Shown one piece after another: positions 51,601 to 63,255 of a stretch of 64,000 bases of DNA. Within the stretch, counting starts at the first letter, position 1. Each line of letters begins with the position of its first letter. Source of the DNA: Taeniopygia guttata. Taxonomy: Eukaryota; Chordata; Aves; Passeriformes; Estrildidae. The stretch lies in contig NC_133026.1 in NCBI RefSeq assembly GCF_048771995.1, forward strand, positions 97,799,501-97,863,500. Direction: 5' to 3'. The notes under the pieces were generated by a model. It ran no database searches. It saw nothing but the letters and a program-made list of their open reading frames with translations, and was not told the DNA's origin. The translations under genes and the position numbers were made by a program.

Positions 51601-53268
51601 TTTTCCTTTTAGAAGTGGATGAGATAGGGACATGGGGTCCTAATTCATCCTCCTAATCCCACAGAGGAGGAGGATAGATAGGGTGGTAAAGAGAGGTGTC
51701 ACAATGCTAGTAAAGGAGTGTAACAAGGAACACAGGATGTCTTAAGCATGAAATATAGAAAAAAAACCTCAAACAGGCTAAAAGAGGACAGAGGAGAAAA
51801 CTCAAACACTCAAGAACTCTGAAGAAAATCAGTTTTGCAGTGGCATAAAGAAACTAGTGTTCTTAACACCTGTTAAGAAACAAGTGTTTTTTTCTGCTCC
51901 TTGCTATGAGACCCAAGTATCATACTGAGAATAAAAGAGGGAGAAATAAAGGGAGTAGGGTTTTTTGCTCTTACTGAGCTAGAGAAACAGACAGTAGGAA
52001 GAAAAGCTTGTTAATGGAAACCATTCAAAAGTGGCCTATGAGATGATACCCTACCTCATGTTCCTGTAAAATGAAACCTGGCATAGACAGTATAACACAC
52101 AGGACCTTTTAGGTGTTTCTAGGTCTTTGGTGTCAAATTAAATTGTGTCTTTTTAATTGATGAACAAAAAGAAGCATAAGAGTAAAGTCAGAAATAAAAA
52201 AGAGGAAGACAGTTATAAATTACATAAAGTTAAAAAAAAACCTGAAATGGTATAAGATAACATAGATAAAAGGATAAAAGAAAAGAAATAAGAAAGGGTA
52301 ATATATTTAAAAAATAATCTCCAGACAAGAATAACTATAGAAAAAAATAGAAACCTGCAATAGGAAAGAGTCGGGAAAGTTAGAAACTAAAATAAAAAAG
52401 CAGTAATCCTGATCTTTTATTGACAAACACTCAGAAAATAGAGGCAAGAAAGTGAGAAAATAGGATGTAGCACATACAATCAATAATATTGGACCATTAT
52501 TATTTTTATCTACTTTATCAATAATATAGTGTATTTATTTCCAGTACAGATCTTGGAAATATTAAATATTTTCTCCTCTATAATTTTTTTTTTACAGGGA
52601 ATAAAACTGTTATTTTTTCTGGACCGTTTTAGTCTCACCAAATCATATTTGACTGGGTCTGAATAAAGGGGAGTTCTGTGAAAGGTTCACACTTACAAAC
52701 AGTGTCCTTTTCCCCAAAAGAAGCTCCTAAACACTTCTATAAAAAGTAATAGACTATATTGTACACAGGTATGTAATAAAATATATGAAAAAATGTCAAG
52801 ACCAAATCAGTTGTGAATTTTATTTTTTACTGATTTTTCATTGTGAAAACTCAAATCTGAATTATATTAACTGAGGTATATAGGGGCAGGACAAATAAGC
52901 AGAATCAAATTGAAATTATTGAGGATATCAATTCACCTACCTGTGACATTGTATCTGTCTTAGGTTGCTCCAATTAAACAATTTCTACATTTCGAAAGTG
53001 TTTTATGCAGAAAGATGATGAGAGATATCTAGAAGAAATTTATTAATATTCTTTTCTCACATCTACACTGCAGCAAAATATTTCTAGTTTAACCTATACT
53101 ACTCTGTATAGGGTTTTTTAAATATTTGAATACGTTATGCCTTGAGGGAGGATGGAGCTTTTACCTCAAACTGTAATTGAGACCATCACTTTGAATGTGA
53201 CAACTCCTTTTGATATGACCAACAAACAAATGTGCTGGCTTGCACAGGGCCCTTCTTCATCTTGCACT

Positions 53269-53823
53269 GTTTTCAGCTAGGATAGAGTTAAGGTTATTCA
53301 CAGTATCTTCTAAAGGGCTGTATTTTGGATTTGTGCTGAAAATGGCGTTGGTAACACACTGATACTGTAGCTATGCAGAGCTTACACACTGTCAAGGCCT
53401 TTTTACCATTCACCCCACCCCACCAGCAGGTGGGCTGAGGGTACACAAGGAGTTGTGAGGAGATGCAGCCAGGAGGGCTGACCCCAGCCGGCAAGTGGAC
53501 AGCTGCAGCATTTGTAGCCCTCACGGTCTTTGAAGATGGGACCATTGACACCGCGCTCAGCAGTCACACAGGAAGGAGGCTGGCACCTCCAGGACTGGCT
53601 GAATAAAAGTCACTTGGTGATGGTGGTGAGCAATGGTTTTCATTGCCATCACTTGTTTTTATTGGGTCTTTTCCTGTTTTTTCCCTTTTTTCCTTATAGT
53701 TTTATATTATTAGTAGTATGACTACAATTTCTTTTTTATTATTAAACTGTCTTTAGTGAGTTTTCTGGCTTACTCCACTAAGGGATGACCGACTAGCAGA
53801 AAGCCTTGTTTTAAACACAAACA
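53269..53823 (+). mobile_element. Solo LTR of avian ERV family with templated insertion
   Basis: The family blocks appear in order. First 'ttttcagctaggatagagtta' (split at 53270-53290), then 'ctgtattttggatttgtgctga' (53319-53340), then 'gttggtaacacactgat' (53347-53363). Next are 'gtcaaggcctttt' (53391-53403) and 'agccaggagggctgacccca' (53467-53486), then 'ccattgacaccgcgctcagca' (53542-53562). They continue with a T-rich block with TTATTATTAG (53690-53720), 'ttattaaactgtctttagtgagttttct' (53739-53766) with an ATTAAA signal, and an end '...ttttaaacacaaaca'. Between the 'gctgacccca' and 'accattgac' blocks the usual family sequence is replaced by a 41-bp segment (53500-53540) that is an inverted copy of 53898-53938. 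No internal viral genes follow. Confidence 0.75.
53500..53540 (+). repeat. Left arm of 41-bp perfect inverted repeat
   Basis: It is identical to the reverse complement of 53898-53938 over 41 bases, with mismatches immediately outside both ends. It lies inside the LTR. Confidence 0.97.
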
Positions 53824-53897
53824 ACATGGTTGTAGTTGCATCAGATAGCAGCAACACAAAGAGCTGGTAGATCTTATCCTTTTTCAGCAGAGAGGAC

Positions 53898-53938
53898 CCC
53901 ATCTTCAAAGACCGTGAGGGCTACAAATGCTGCAGCTG
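53898..53938 (-). repeat. Right arm of 41-bp perfect inverted repeat
   Basis: It is the reverse complement of 53500-53540. It sits 75 bp beyond the LTR end, in flanking DNA; the spacer between arms is 357 bp. Confidence 0.97.
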
Positions 53939-56900
53939 ACAGTACCTCCAGTGGCTGAGACAGAACTCAGATGAGCTCTCCACACAGGAAGTTGCCTTTG
54001 AAGTGACCCCCCAGAAATGTCCCCCTAGGAAGGTTAGATTGAATTGAAATGCTATTTTAGTTCCCACCTTGCCTGAGGAGGCTGTACTGCTCAGCCACAG
54101 AGCATTACCATGTCTGCCTTTGATCCCTTTTGCACACCACTTTCACTACATGATGTGCTCTTCTGCTGCTCTCATTGTCATGGTTTTTAGAGAGAATTAC
54201 ACTGACCTTTCATGTGTTTTTGTAAACTCCTATAGCTAGAAAAATCCCCTTTCTGCCTGTACTGTATAAGTGGAATCTGTGTAACAACTGCGCAACATAT
54301 TCTAACTGAACAAAGTGCCAAATGCCTCAGGTCTTTGACATAAAATACATCTGCCAAATATGAATAAAACAAAGAGATAATAATCTTTCTACATATCAGA
54401 CACACCCAGTAAATAATAACAAACAATAAAATTCTTTAAGAAATTTTGATAGTTTTCAAACATTTAAAAGTGCATTACGAAATGTCATACTGTAAAACTC
54501 GAACTTATAAATCAAGCAATCTTTGTCAGAAATCCTACATAGTGTCTACATTCTGTACAGGTTATTTTAAAAGCTATTAGAAGTAGTTTAAACAAATGGT
54601 ATTCAAAAATAATTATGTGTCCTACATGACAACGAAATGAATGTTATTCATTGCTCACATAAACCATGTGAGTATTTTTTCTTGTTTTTCTAAAAAGTCA
54701 TAACAGATAATGTGTGGATAGCTATTGACAGCTTGCCAAAATTAAAAACAAGCAAGAAGAAAAGCCAGTTTTGGCCTGACTCCTGAAGGTTTTCTCAGGT
54801 GGTAGAAGCAAGGGCTCCTAAATATCTAATTTAACATCCATCTTTGAGTAAAGAGCGACACCAATGACTGGAAAAATACAATTATAGGCAACATAGTTGA
54901 GATCATATCTTAAGTCTAGGGCAACCTGCAAAAGACAAACCGTGTGCTTTTTCATCACACTGTTCTTCTTCCCTTTCTCTAAGTTACTCAGCATGATACC
55001 CATGAGAAGATGATCACAGACTTCATTCTTAATAACTTATTTAAAATCATGTACTATTCACAAGAACCCTGAATGTCTTCACTTATTTTACCACAGTATC
55101 AAGTCTTTTGAGTTGCATTTCTTCTAAAATTTTAAATGCGTGTGTGAGATAGAGCAGGAGTGGGAGAAGGGAAGTGGGTTACAAAAGGAAAGAGGTGTTC
55201 AAAAGTCAGTTTAACCAAGGGAATAGTGAGATCATATGAAAATGCCAGCACTCTTATGTATCCCAGTGTCTTCATACTATATTCACAATAGTGTTTCTGA
55301 GCATAATATTTCAAAATAAAAACATAGTAAAGAAGAAAACAACAACCTAATACAGAATCAAGGGCCTTAAAATACTGAGTCAACCCAACCACAGAAAAAT
55401 CAAATCAATTGAAAGCCTTGAGGTAACTTGCATCTCTAATATACTGTATGTGCAAGAGAACACTCTGTCTCTGGAGTTTCTTTCCCCTCTGGAATGATTC
55501 TGCTATTGTGATTTATTTGTTTTTCTTAATATTTCTCTAGGCAATGATATCAGTGGTATATATATTTTTTTTTCCTCAGATAAGAGAATTCATTTCAGTA
55601 TTTTCCCCCAGAGGACTTTGAGAAATCACATGAATACATCAAAAAAGACTGCACAAAAAAGTCAAACCCTATTAAAAAAACCAAAACCAAACAACAGCAA
55701 CAATAACAGCACCAAGAACAAAAATTCCTGGACAGATTTCAGTTATGTAAATTTAAAAGGTCCAGTTCATATCAGTTGCACCAGCCAAGATCTGCTTTCT
55801 TTTTTGTTTTTTTTTTTTTTTCTTCTGTTAAGACCACTCTTTTTTTCTGTTTGGCTATGAATTAATCCTTGTACAATTTTTCTAAAATTTTTGTTTTTAG
55901 CTTTCTCTAATGTCTTATGGAGACAAAGTAATAGCATTGGAGGAAGAAATGGGAAACAGGAAATACTCTACACCTTTATATTTGTTTCAAAACTGTACTT
56001 GAATCTCTACTGTTAGCAGACAAAACAAGATGAGCTGAAATTAGTTGAGCCTACATCAGGAAAAAAAGCTCAGAAATTTTTATGATAGCAAAAATTGCTA
56101 ATGGTCTTCATACCAGGGTTTTTCTTTACTGTCTTCAAGAGAGCTAAAACATGTATCTGTATGTCAGACAAAGATCTCCATCATAATAAGTAGCCAGAAT
56201 CCTCTGCAGCAGCTAAAGGCACTCATGAATGTTGTGGACACATCTATATAATCAAGAGATTTAACCTTTAAATTGATTCTTACATTATTTTAGAAACCCA
56301 CTATGTTCCCTAAACAAAGCTCAAACCTGAAGTTTTTTTTTTAATTATTTTTTTGTTTAATTTTTTTTTTCTAAAGATCAATCAACAATATTTTTGGCCT
56401 TATACAAAATTGGGTACTCTCAACCAGTTAAGACTTGGCCTGTTTCTGAGAAAAGGTCTAAAATTCTTTGGATGGTTCACTTCTATTTGTAGGAACTATA
56501 TAAGAACAGCTATTAGGTCTGGGAAAGAGCTTTTTGAAATCAATAGAAAAATTCCAATTTTTTTTTGGTTTTGTGTCATGCCCTAAGGTAGGATGGACTG
56601 CTGAACAGACAGTCTCATAATTTCTTTCCTCTGGTACGATTGAAAACTTATTGAAACATTACTTTCCTAATGTCCCTAATCTGGACACTGATATTTTGTA
56701 TCTCAATAAGCCTCTTTAATTTAAAGAAGAGACTTAATCTAGATAAGGGCAATTCTATTAAAAAATGAGGACATGCCTGATTTAAAGTTTTCCTTTACTT
56801 ACAATAGATTGAGATAAGGATGAGCAGATTTTTATTCATATTTCATGGTATTATAGCAATTTGCTATTGTATTTGTTAATTGAATTCATAACCCAAATAT

Positions 56901-58615
56901 TTCTGCTTTAAAGTGTTCAGCAGATCACTTTACTTTTGAGTTCTAATAACTCTTTTATATGTTTTAGATGTTGAGGAACAATGCTACAAAAACTTAGTGT
57001 TCTCTGTCTGAGCTCAGGCATTTTTCATGCCAGCTGACTTTCTGGAGCTCAACCAATGATCTCTAAAGTAAACAATTTTCCTGTCAGCTTCTCTTCCAGA
57101 TCTGATAACAGTAAAAACAACGAAACATGGCATCATAGGCAACTGACACTAACTAACAACACAAACAAATAAATTGTAATGTTTCATTTTCAGTCCAGGT
57201 TTATTTTATATATTTCTCTTCACCATATAGTTCAGAAATAAAACTAAAAAATAAACTTTGCTATCAGTGAACAGTATTCTAAGCACAAATAATGAGAACT
57301 AGATCATGTCAAGTGATAAAGAGTGATAGCCTCAGAAATTAGGAAACACATAGAAAAGTCTGTTAGGTGTGTTGTTTTCTCTACTACTCACAAACATACC
57401 TCCCTGAAGTGCACTCAGAATTTTACAAGAGCCTTTGCCATCCTGAGAAAGAAGGTTAACTTAAGTCATGTCACTTCCAAAGTATTTGCTCAGAAGTAAA
57501 AGGATGCATTGAAGTTGCATTTATTTTACAGTATCTTGTGTTGGAGTGAGTATTATCCCTGCATGCTGCTCTGACTCCATACATCAAACAGTTACAAGGG
57601 CCACAGAGTGCAATAAGTTCTCCTCTGGACTGCAAACTAGTGTTAGAGGAGTACAAGATGGCATCAGAAAGTGCTGAGTTTTCTTGGCATCCTCCCTGCT
57701 GCTGAGACTCATATCAAAGCCTCCCACAACAGCATGGGTGAGAAGGGTGAAATTTGAGACAGAGGTATTCACTCTGATTCTCAGCTTAGTTTCGTCTCCT
57801 TATAACACACCACGGCTCTGAAAAGCTATCCACAAAGCTAACACTGGTGTCAAGATGTACAAAGAACTATTCCTATCTTTTCCTTATCTTAGGCAGGGGA
57901 GTTTATATCAGGGTCAGGGGCTTTGTGTGCCAAAAATGTTCCTGGGTTGAGCAAGAATTTCTCTTCCGGAGAGAGGTTGATGCACAATCAGCTGGCAGCA
58001 GCCAGATTACATTGCAGTTTATTGATATTAGGTGCTACAACTGAGACCAGAATATTTATGGCTGAAAACCCCAAAGAATTATCTTGAGTGTCTAGGAGAA
58101 GAATCACACCAAAAAATGGAGAAAAGAAATTGATTGCACAGAAATTATTTGTTTTTTTAGATCAGTTTTTTAAAACATCATTTTCATTACCCTTGATGTA
58201 GATATTATACTGCTAATATTTTCCGCATTAATGTATATTTTATGTATATGTGATTTAATAATGATTTAATTAACATGTGATTGGTGATGTTCTGTGCAAT
58301 ACTCCCAGATCTCATGATTTCACGTAGAGGATATGTGGTAGCTACAAGGGCTTTTTTCTAATATTAATGTTACTTAGGCTAACTGATCAAAGTGTCTGAC
58401 AGGGTAAAACTTCTACTAGTGATCTGATGTAAAATCTAAAAGAGGATTCTTAAATTTTTCTTAATATATCTTTGATGTCAGGAACTTCAATCTAATTCTA
58501 AAGTGTCTCTGACATTTCATTATTGGAAACTTGAAAAACTCCATGCAGAATCATAGAACGTAAACTTAAAATATTTCTATAATTTTTCACTGTCTTGTTA
58601 TAAAGATCATTAAGA
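53939..58615. other. Mostly AT-rich unique DNA, no gene seen
   Basis: The part 53940-54180 is more GC-rich but unassigned. An A/C-rich part is followed by a T-run at 55670-55830. The small frames at 57471-58044 have no recognisable domain. No repeat family was identified. Confidence 0.55.
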
Positions 58616-59365
58616 ATTGGAAATCCACAAAAAGCTATGGGGCCAATGCTATTTCATATTTTCATTGGTATAGGATGATGAAATATGTTGGTAGGAAAAT
58701 GAGGAGCCTGATAAAATCATATAGAAAGCCTTAGACATTGATAAATGTATCATATTTTAAATAATTGGAAAAGATCAAATAGTCCAAAGTACATGATCTT
58801 GGAACTTGGATAATAGTTAGGTTAGCTTCTATAAACTTAAAGCAAATAAGAGATAGGAAAAAAACTGACTTTATTAAATTACTATTGAAGATGTAGTCAG
58901 GTTGGAGAGGGTTTATAAAAGGAACACAAAGGTGATCTAAGAGCAACAAAGATTACCCTAGGATCAGAATGCCTGCCATTAAAAGGAAAGTCTCAGAGAA
59001 TTATATTTGCTCAGCCTTGAGAAAAGAAGACTTAGAAGATATCTTATCATCATGTTCCAGTATTTAAAGGGAGGCTTCAAAGAAGATGGAGATCCTCTTT
59101 TTCAAGGAGTCTCATGGAAAAGACAAGGAGTATTGGGTACAAGTTACTCTCGCAAAGATTCAAGCTGGACACAAGAGGAACATTTTTACGAGGAGAGAAA
59201 TCAGCCATTGGAATGATGTCCCCAGGGAAACTGTGGATTCCACAGCTTTGGATAAATTTAAGATTCATCTGAACAGGATACTGGGACAGTTTTTCTAGAT
59301 TGTTTTTGCCAAGAAAGATTGAATCAGATGATCCTTCCAACCCCTTTTGATTCTATGATTCTAAG
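58616..59365 (+). mobile_element. CR1 LINE 3' part, decayed
   Basis: The right half is clear. Frames 59007-59298 contain LEKRRLRRYLIIMFQYLKGG and then IQAGHKRNIFTRREISHWND with VPRETVDSTALDKFKIHL, the CR1 C-terminal blocks. The DNA ends 'tgatccttccaacccc' and 'gattctatgattct' at about 59330-59362. The left half (from about 58616, 'ggggccaatgctatttcatattttcattggt') resembles the LGPxLFNIFIND region of the same ORF, but is heavily diverged and compressed. It is a dead, old copy. Confidence 0.75.
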
Positions 59366-61918
59366 AATCAAAGACTGTGAAAAATTAAGCATGCTCATGC
59401 AAATATTAAAATTACTAACAGAGATAAAAGGATAGTAGAAAAATATCTGTAGAAAAATTATATGCTACACCAAATAGGAATGTAAACTCCTGGCATCTTT
59501 TCCAAATCTACTTTCCATAGATCTAGAAATCTAGTAATCCCGATGAGATTTATTTAGAAATACTTTTTCCAGTTTCTATAACTGAAATTAAAACACTGGA
59601 TGTTTAATTTCAGGGAGAAAAAAAGATATTTTAATAAAGTTCTGCAATTACCTCTCATATAGAGCACTTTTTCCATAGAAGAAACTAAAGTTTGGGAAAA
59701 CTAAACCAAGATAAGATTTTGTTTCTCTTTGCAACAAAACAGGAGATGGAAAAACACCAAAGACATATTTCACAGAAGTTAGATGTTGATTTTTAAATAT
59801 AGCCTTTTAGCAATAATCTGAGAAGTAGCAGATATCAGAGCAATGAGGGTGGTGAAATATTAAGAATTATGGTATACAAAATTTGAGAAATTTCATAATG
59901 GATGTTGGTACTTAAAAGGAAAGCATGGCACAGTAGGATGATCAACAGAATCAAATTAATGGAGGTGTAAAACCAAATGATCCCTGGATTTTCATATGCT
60001 GAAATGGATTCCTTTGAACTTTGTTGTAAACTGTATTTTAGGGTAAATATATGATAACATAATATCATATTCAGATTCTTATAATTTCTATATTATAGGC
60101 AGGAACTGAGTTCCTTTTCTACGTGAGAAAATCGAGCTCAGAGAACTGTTTTTTTGAATGAACAGAAAAAGTTTTCAGCAGTGGAAAGGTTTAAATTTTC
60201 TCTTAAACCAGATGTGAAAAACGCATTTTAACTTTGGTGCTGCAATAATGTCTTGGCTGGTAAGATAACAGGAAACATGAGCTTTAATGTCCTTCGTTTT
60301 TTGTGGTAATGTTACCGTTCTGAAGTTTATCCAAGTTGTGCTTAGCAGATGAGGAGCTGATATTAATAATTAATTAAAAAATATAAATTTTTAATATAGA
60401 CTTTGGAACTTATTAGTGTGATACAGCAGCACTTTCTTTGTTAATACTTTCTTGCAACATTTCCAAGACAACAAGGTCTTTACCATTTTGTTGGGTTTCT
60501 TTTAGTCGTGTATAGCTATTACTGTATTCTGATAGAATTACCTTGTCCTTGTCAAACCTGTTTGCTCATTTTTTAAAATTAATTTTATCAGTTAAACGAT
60601 AATTAAAAAGACACAAACATTTTGGACAAATTCTTGAAGAACTCTGATTTCAGATACTAAGCTGAAAAAATATAAACAATAAAAGATATGCTGATTCACA
60701 GTTCCATGCAGTACCATGAAGATTTTACTGTGCTTTTTTCAAAAATAAGAAAGCTTCTGTATATAGTCATATGTAGTAATGCATACATGGCCCAAGATGT
60801 TACTGTATCTCAAAAGAAGAGTATTTTCAACAATAATAGACATTTTCTTTTTGCATAATATGAAACAGTTTTGTTGGAACTTACTAGGAAAGTCATAAAT
60901 GCTGGGTTATGAAAGGCTGAATTACTAGAAAGCAATAAACCAGAAAGTAAAGGGGGATAGGGCTTTAAAAAAAGTAGACAAAAAACCAGAACATTCAGAA
61001 TAAAAAATAACAAAACAAAGTATGAAAAGAACTATGGGAAACGAGCATTAGACAAGGAGAGAGCTGTGACAAAAACTATATAGCACATGCAAGTTAGAGT
61101 CTAGTTATATCTTGGAGACCTAAGCTCTAAATATTTATACATTTCACTATGCATCTTACCCCATCTTCTCTCTTGCTAATTTCTTAGCCTTTGCTGACTA
61201 ACAAAGTTATGTTTTGTTTTCTTTTGCCTTCAAAACCCTTTTTTTTTTTCCCCTAAGGCTTAATATTTCGTATTTCAATACGTTTTACCAGAGTTTTTAG
61301 TATCTTAAAATATTTTGGACTATTTACTCATGATATTCTTCCCAATTTGTATTAGGGTCTAAATAGAGAATGAGTAGATATATGGAGTATTGCAAAAGTA
61401 TTTTAAATGTAAATTAATTTTCAGAGAAAAAGAGCACAAATACCTTGCTAGCTCTTGGTATTTACTAGATGAAAGTGCTGATCCTAAATTTGAATGAAAC
61501 CTGAATGAAAACTTTCTATCTTAAAACACAAAATAATAGTGAAATTTTTATTGTATGTATATTACATCACTTGCCGCATATTTTTAGCATTACTCTGCAG
61601 CACAAAGATTGTTTTTTTAAATTTATTTTTCTTTCCTAGAGTGTATTCCGACTATAAGTCAAAATGTAGATGTCTTTGCATGTAAATATATCCAAATCCC
61701 TATAAACACTTTCTGAAGTAAAACCCATTTGTTAAACAAAAGGCTGTGAACTATAGTTTTGTTTGTAATTAATCAAGCCATGCAGAAGCCTTTTGATTCC
61801 TGTTATAGAAGCCATTTACACTGTATCATCTTCAAAAGAGACTGAAAATATCAGACCCAAATGCATGACTACATAAACCTTATCTAGAGGTTTAGATAGA
61901 TATATTTTTCCCCCTGAA
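59366..61918. other. AT-rich unique DNA, no gene seen
   Basis: No element or credible exon was found. Open frames (59835-60068, 60810-61013, both minus) are hydrophobic and random-looking. Confidence 0.6.
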
Positions 61919-62036
61919 AGATACAGGGTCTGGGAAAACCTGATCTCATGGTTAGCACCCCTGACCATGGTGGGGGAATTAGAATTATACTTAAGGTCTC
62001 TTCCAAATCAAACCAACCTATGATTACTTGATCCTA
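61919..62036 (+). mobile_element. CR1 3' end, very short fragment
   Basis: The order is 'ctgatctcatggttagcacc', 'accatggtgggggaatt', 'aaggtctcttccaaatcaaaccaa', 'cctatgattacttgat'. This matches the last ~110 bases of CR1 elements, including a degenerate octamer tail. Confidence 0.65.
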
Positions 62037-62344
62037 CAAGTTTTGTCCTTTTGGGCTTGACAAACTTTCCCATTCTATATTTTTTTTTCCTGTTTCTAAA
62101 ATATTGTCTTTCACTTTGCAACAGTAAAAGAGTCGCAAAACTAAATGTCCTTATTCCTTAGCACATTGTGGAATAGGAAATAATATAAAATTAGTGGGGT
62201 ATTTCTATGAAACAAAAGAAATTATTACTAAAAATAGTAGTTTGTAAATAGAAGAATCCATGCATTTTAGAAACTTCTCAGTGGTGTTCCTCACACTGCT
62301 GCTCTCAACCACTTCACTGCCCAGGTTGTAGGTCTGGAGTGGGA

Positions 62345-62455
62345 CTTGAGCAACCTGGCCTAGTGGGAAGTGTACTGGCCCATGGCAGAGTGAGCTGGGA
62401 ATAGAAGGTTTTTACGTTCATTCCAGTCCCTTAACATTCTATGATTCTGTTATTT
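62345..62455 (+). mobile_element. CR1 3' end, very short fragment
   Basis: The sequence 'gacttgagcaacctggcctagtgggaagtg' (62345-62374) and 'ggcccatggcagagtgagctggga' (62378-62401) are followed by 'ttccagtcccttaa' and 'attctatgattctgtt'. This is the standard CR1 3' UTR layout with octamer tail. Confidence 0.82.
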
Positions 62456-62799
62456 GAGAAGCCAGGCTGGCATCTTTAGGAGAATCCATATGAGTTCCCT
62501 GGATGAGAAATATTATCGGATCTGGCTAACAAGCTAGTACAAGTGAGATGCTTACAAGCATCTGTAAGAGCTTAAAAAAATCATAATTGTCTTAAACATT
62601 ATTAAAATACCCAAAGGTCTTTGCTCACTATGGCAAACTGTATAAAGCATTTGCAACCACTGAAGAACACCCTGCCTCCTGGATTTAAGGAAGTTGGATT
62701 TTAAGACACCTGATAGGAACTTGAGATAATGTGGCACTAATATCTCAGATCTAAGGAGAAGTAGACAAGGCTTAGGGAGAAGAACGTATCCACAAGGAA

Positions 62800-63255
62800 A
62801 GCCAACAACAGCTGTGCTGAAAATCAGCCTTGGTTGGGTTTGGTGTAGGGGAGGCTGTAGCCCACACTCATTTGATAAGGCCAGGGATGCTCTTGGGCAT
62901 TCCCAGATGCCCCTGAACTACACTAATCCATGGAACTCTGTGTTTTGTGCAGCCCTCACCACTGAGAAGACCAGAAAAGGACTGATGTGTGACAACAAGG
63001 GATCTATAGGGCTGATGATTGTTGTTCTGCTTCATATATCTCTGACTTTGTTTTCTCTCCCTCACCACCATGCGCCCTCACTCTCCTCACTTTTTTTTTC
63101 TCTCTCTCTCTCTCCTTTTCACTTTTACTGCTAAATAAAATCCATACTGTTGACTTCAGCATATGGTCTTGTTTGCACCTACCTTGGGCAGAGGTACCAC
63201 TCTAATAATTTAATTAATCAGATTGTAACTCTGTGGTGTAAACAAACGGGCAAAA
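62800..63255 (+). mobile_element. Probable ERV LTR (different family)
   Basis: A C/T-rich stretch with a (TC)n run (63098-63115) leads to 'gctaaataaaatcc' (AATAAA at about 63134-63139). After it, 'gttgacttcagcatatggtcttgtttgcaccta' (63150-63182), 'ttgggcagaggtaccactct' and 'ttgtaactctgtggtgtaaacaaac' follow. This order of poly(A) signal, short R/U5 and downstream block resembles an avian ERV LTR I recall, but ends and U3 are unclear. No retroviral gene is adjacent. It could instead be a polyadenylated unique sequence. Confidence 0.4.
63091..63115 (+). repeat. T-run and (TC)n microsatellite
   Basis: T9 followed by about seven TC units; simple sequence within the probable LTR. Confidence 0.93.

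Larger units (their letters stand above)
45121..53220. other. Mostly AT-rich unique DNA, no gene seen
   Basis: It contains a 22-bp AT-type palindrome (45140-45161), a cluster of agaaattaat words (about 47070-47115), the (AGAT)13 microsatellite and an A/G-rich tract (48566-48633). Purine-rich DNA occupies 51600-52460. The intervals 50540-50760 and 50940-51330 look like conserved non-coding DNA. No exon or mobile element was recognised. Confidence 0.5.

Noticed and set aside
58549..58560. 'gaatcatagaac' resembling an antisense CR1 tail
   Set aside because: Too short, and no CR1 3' UTR sequence follows on the expected side.
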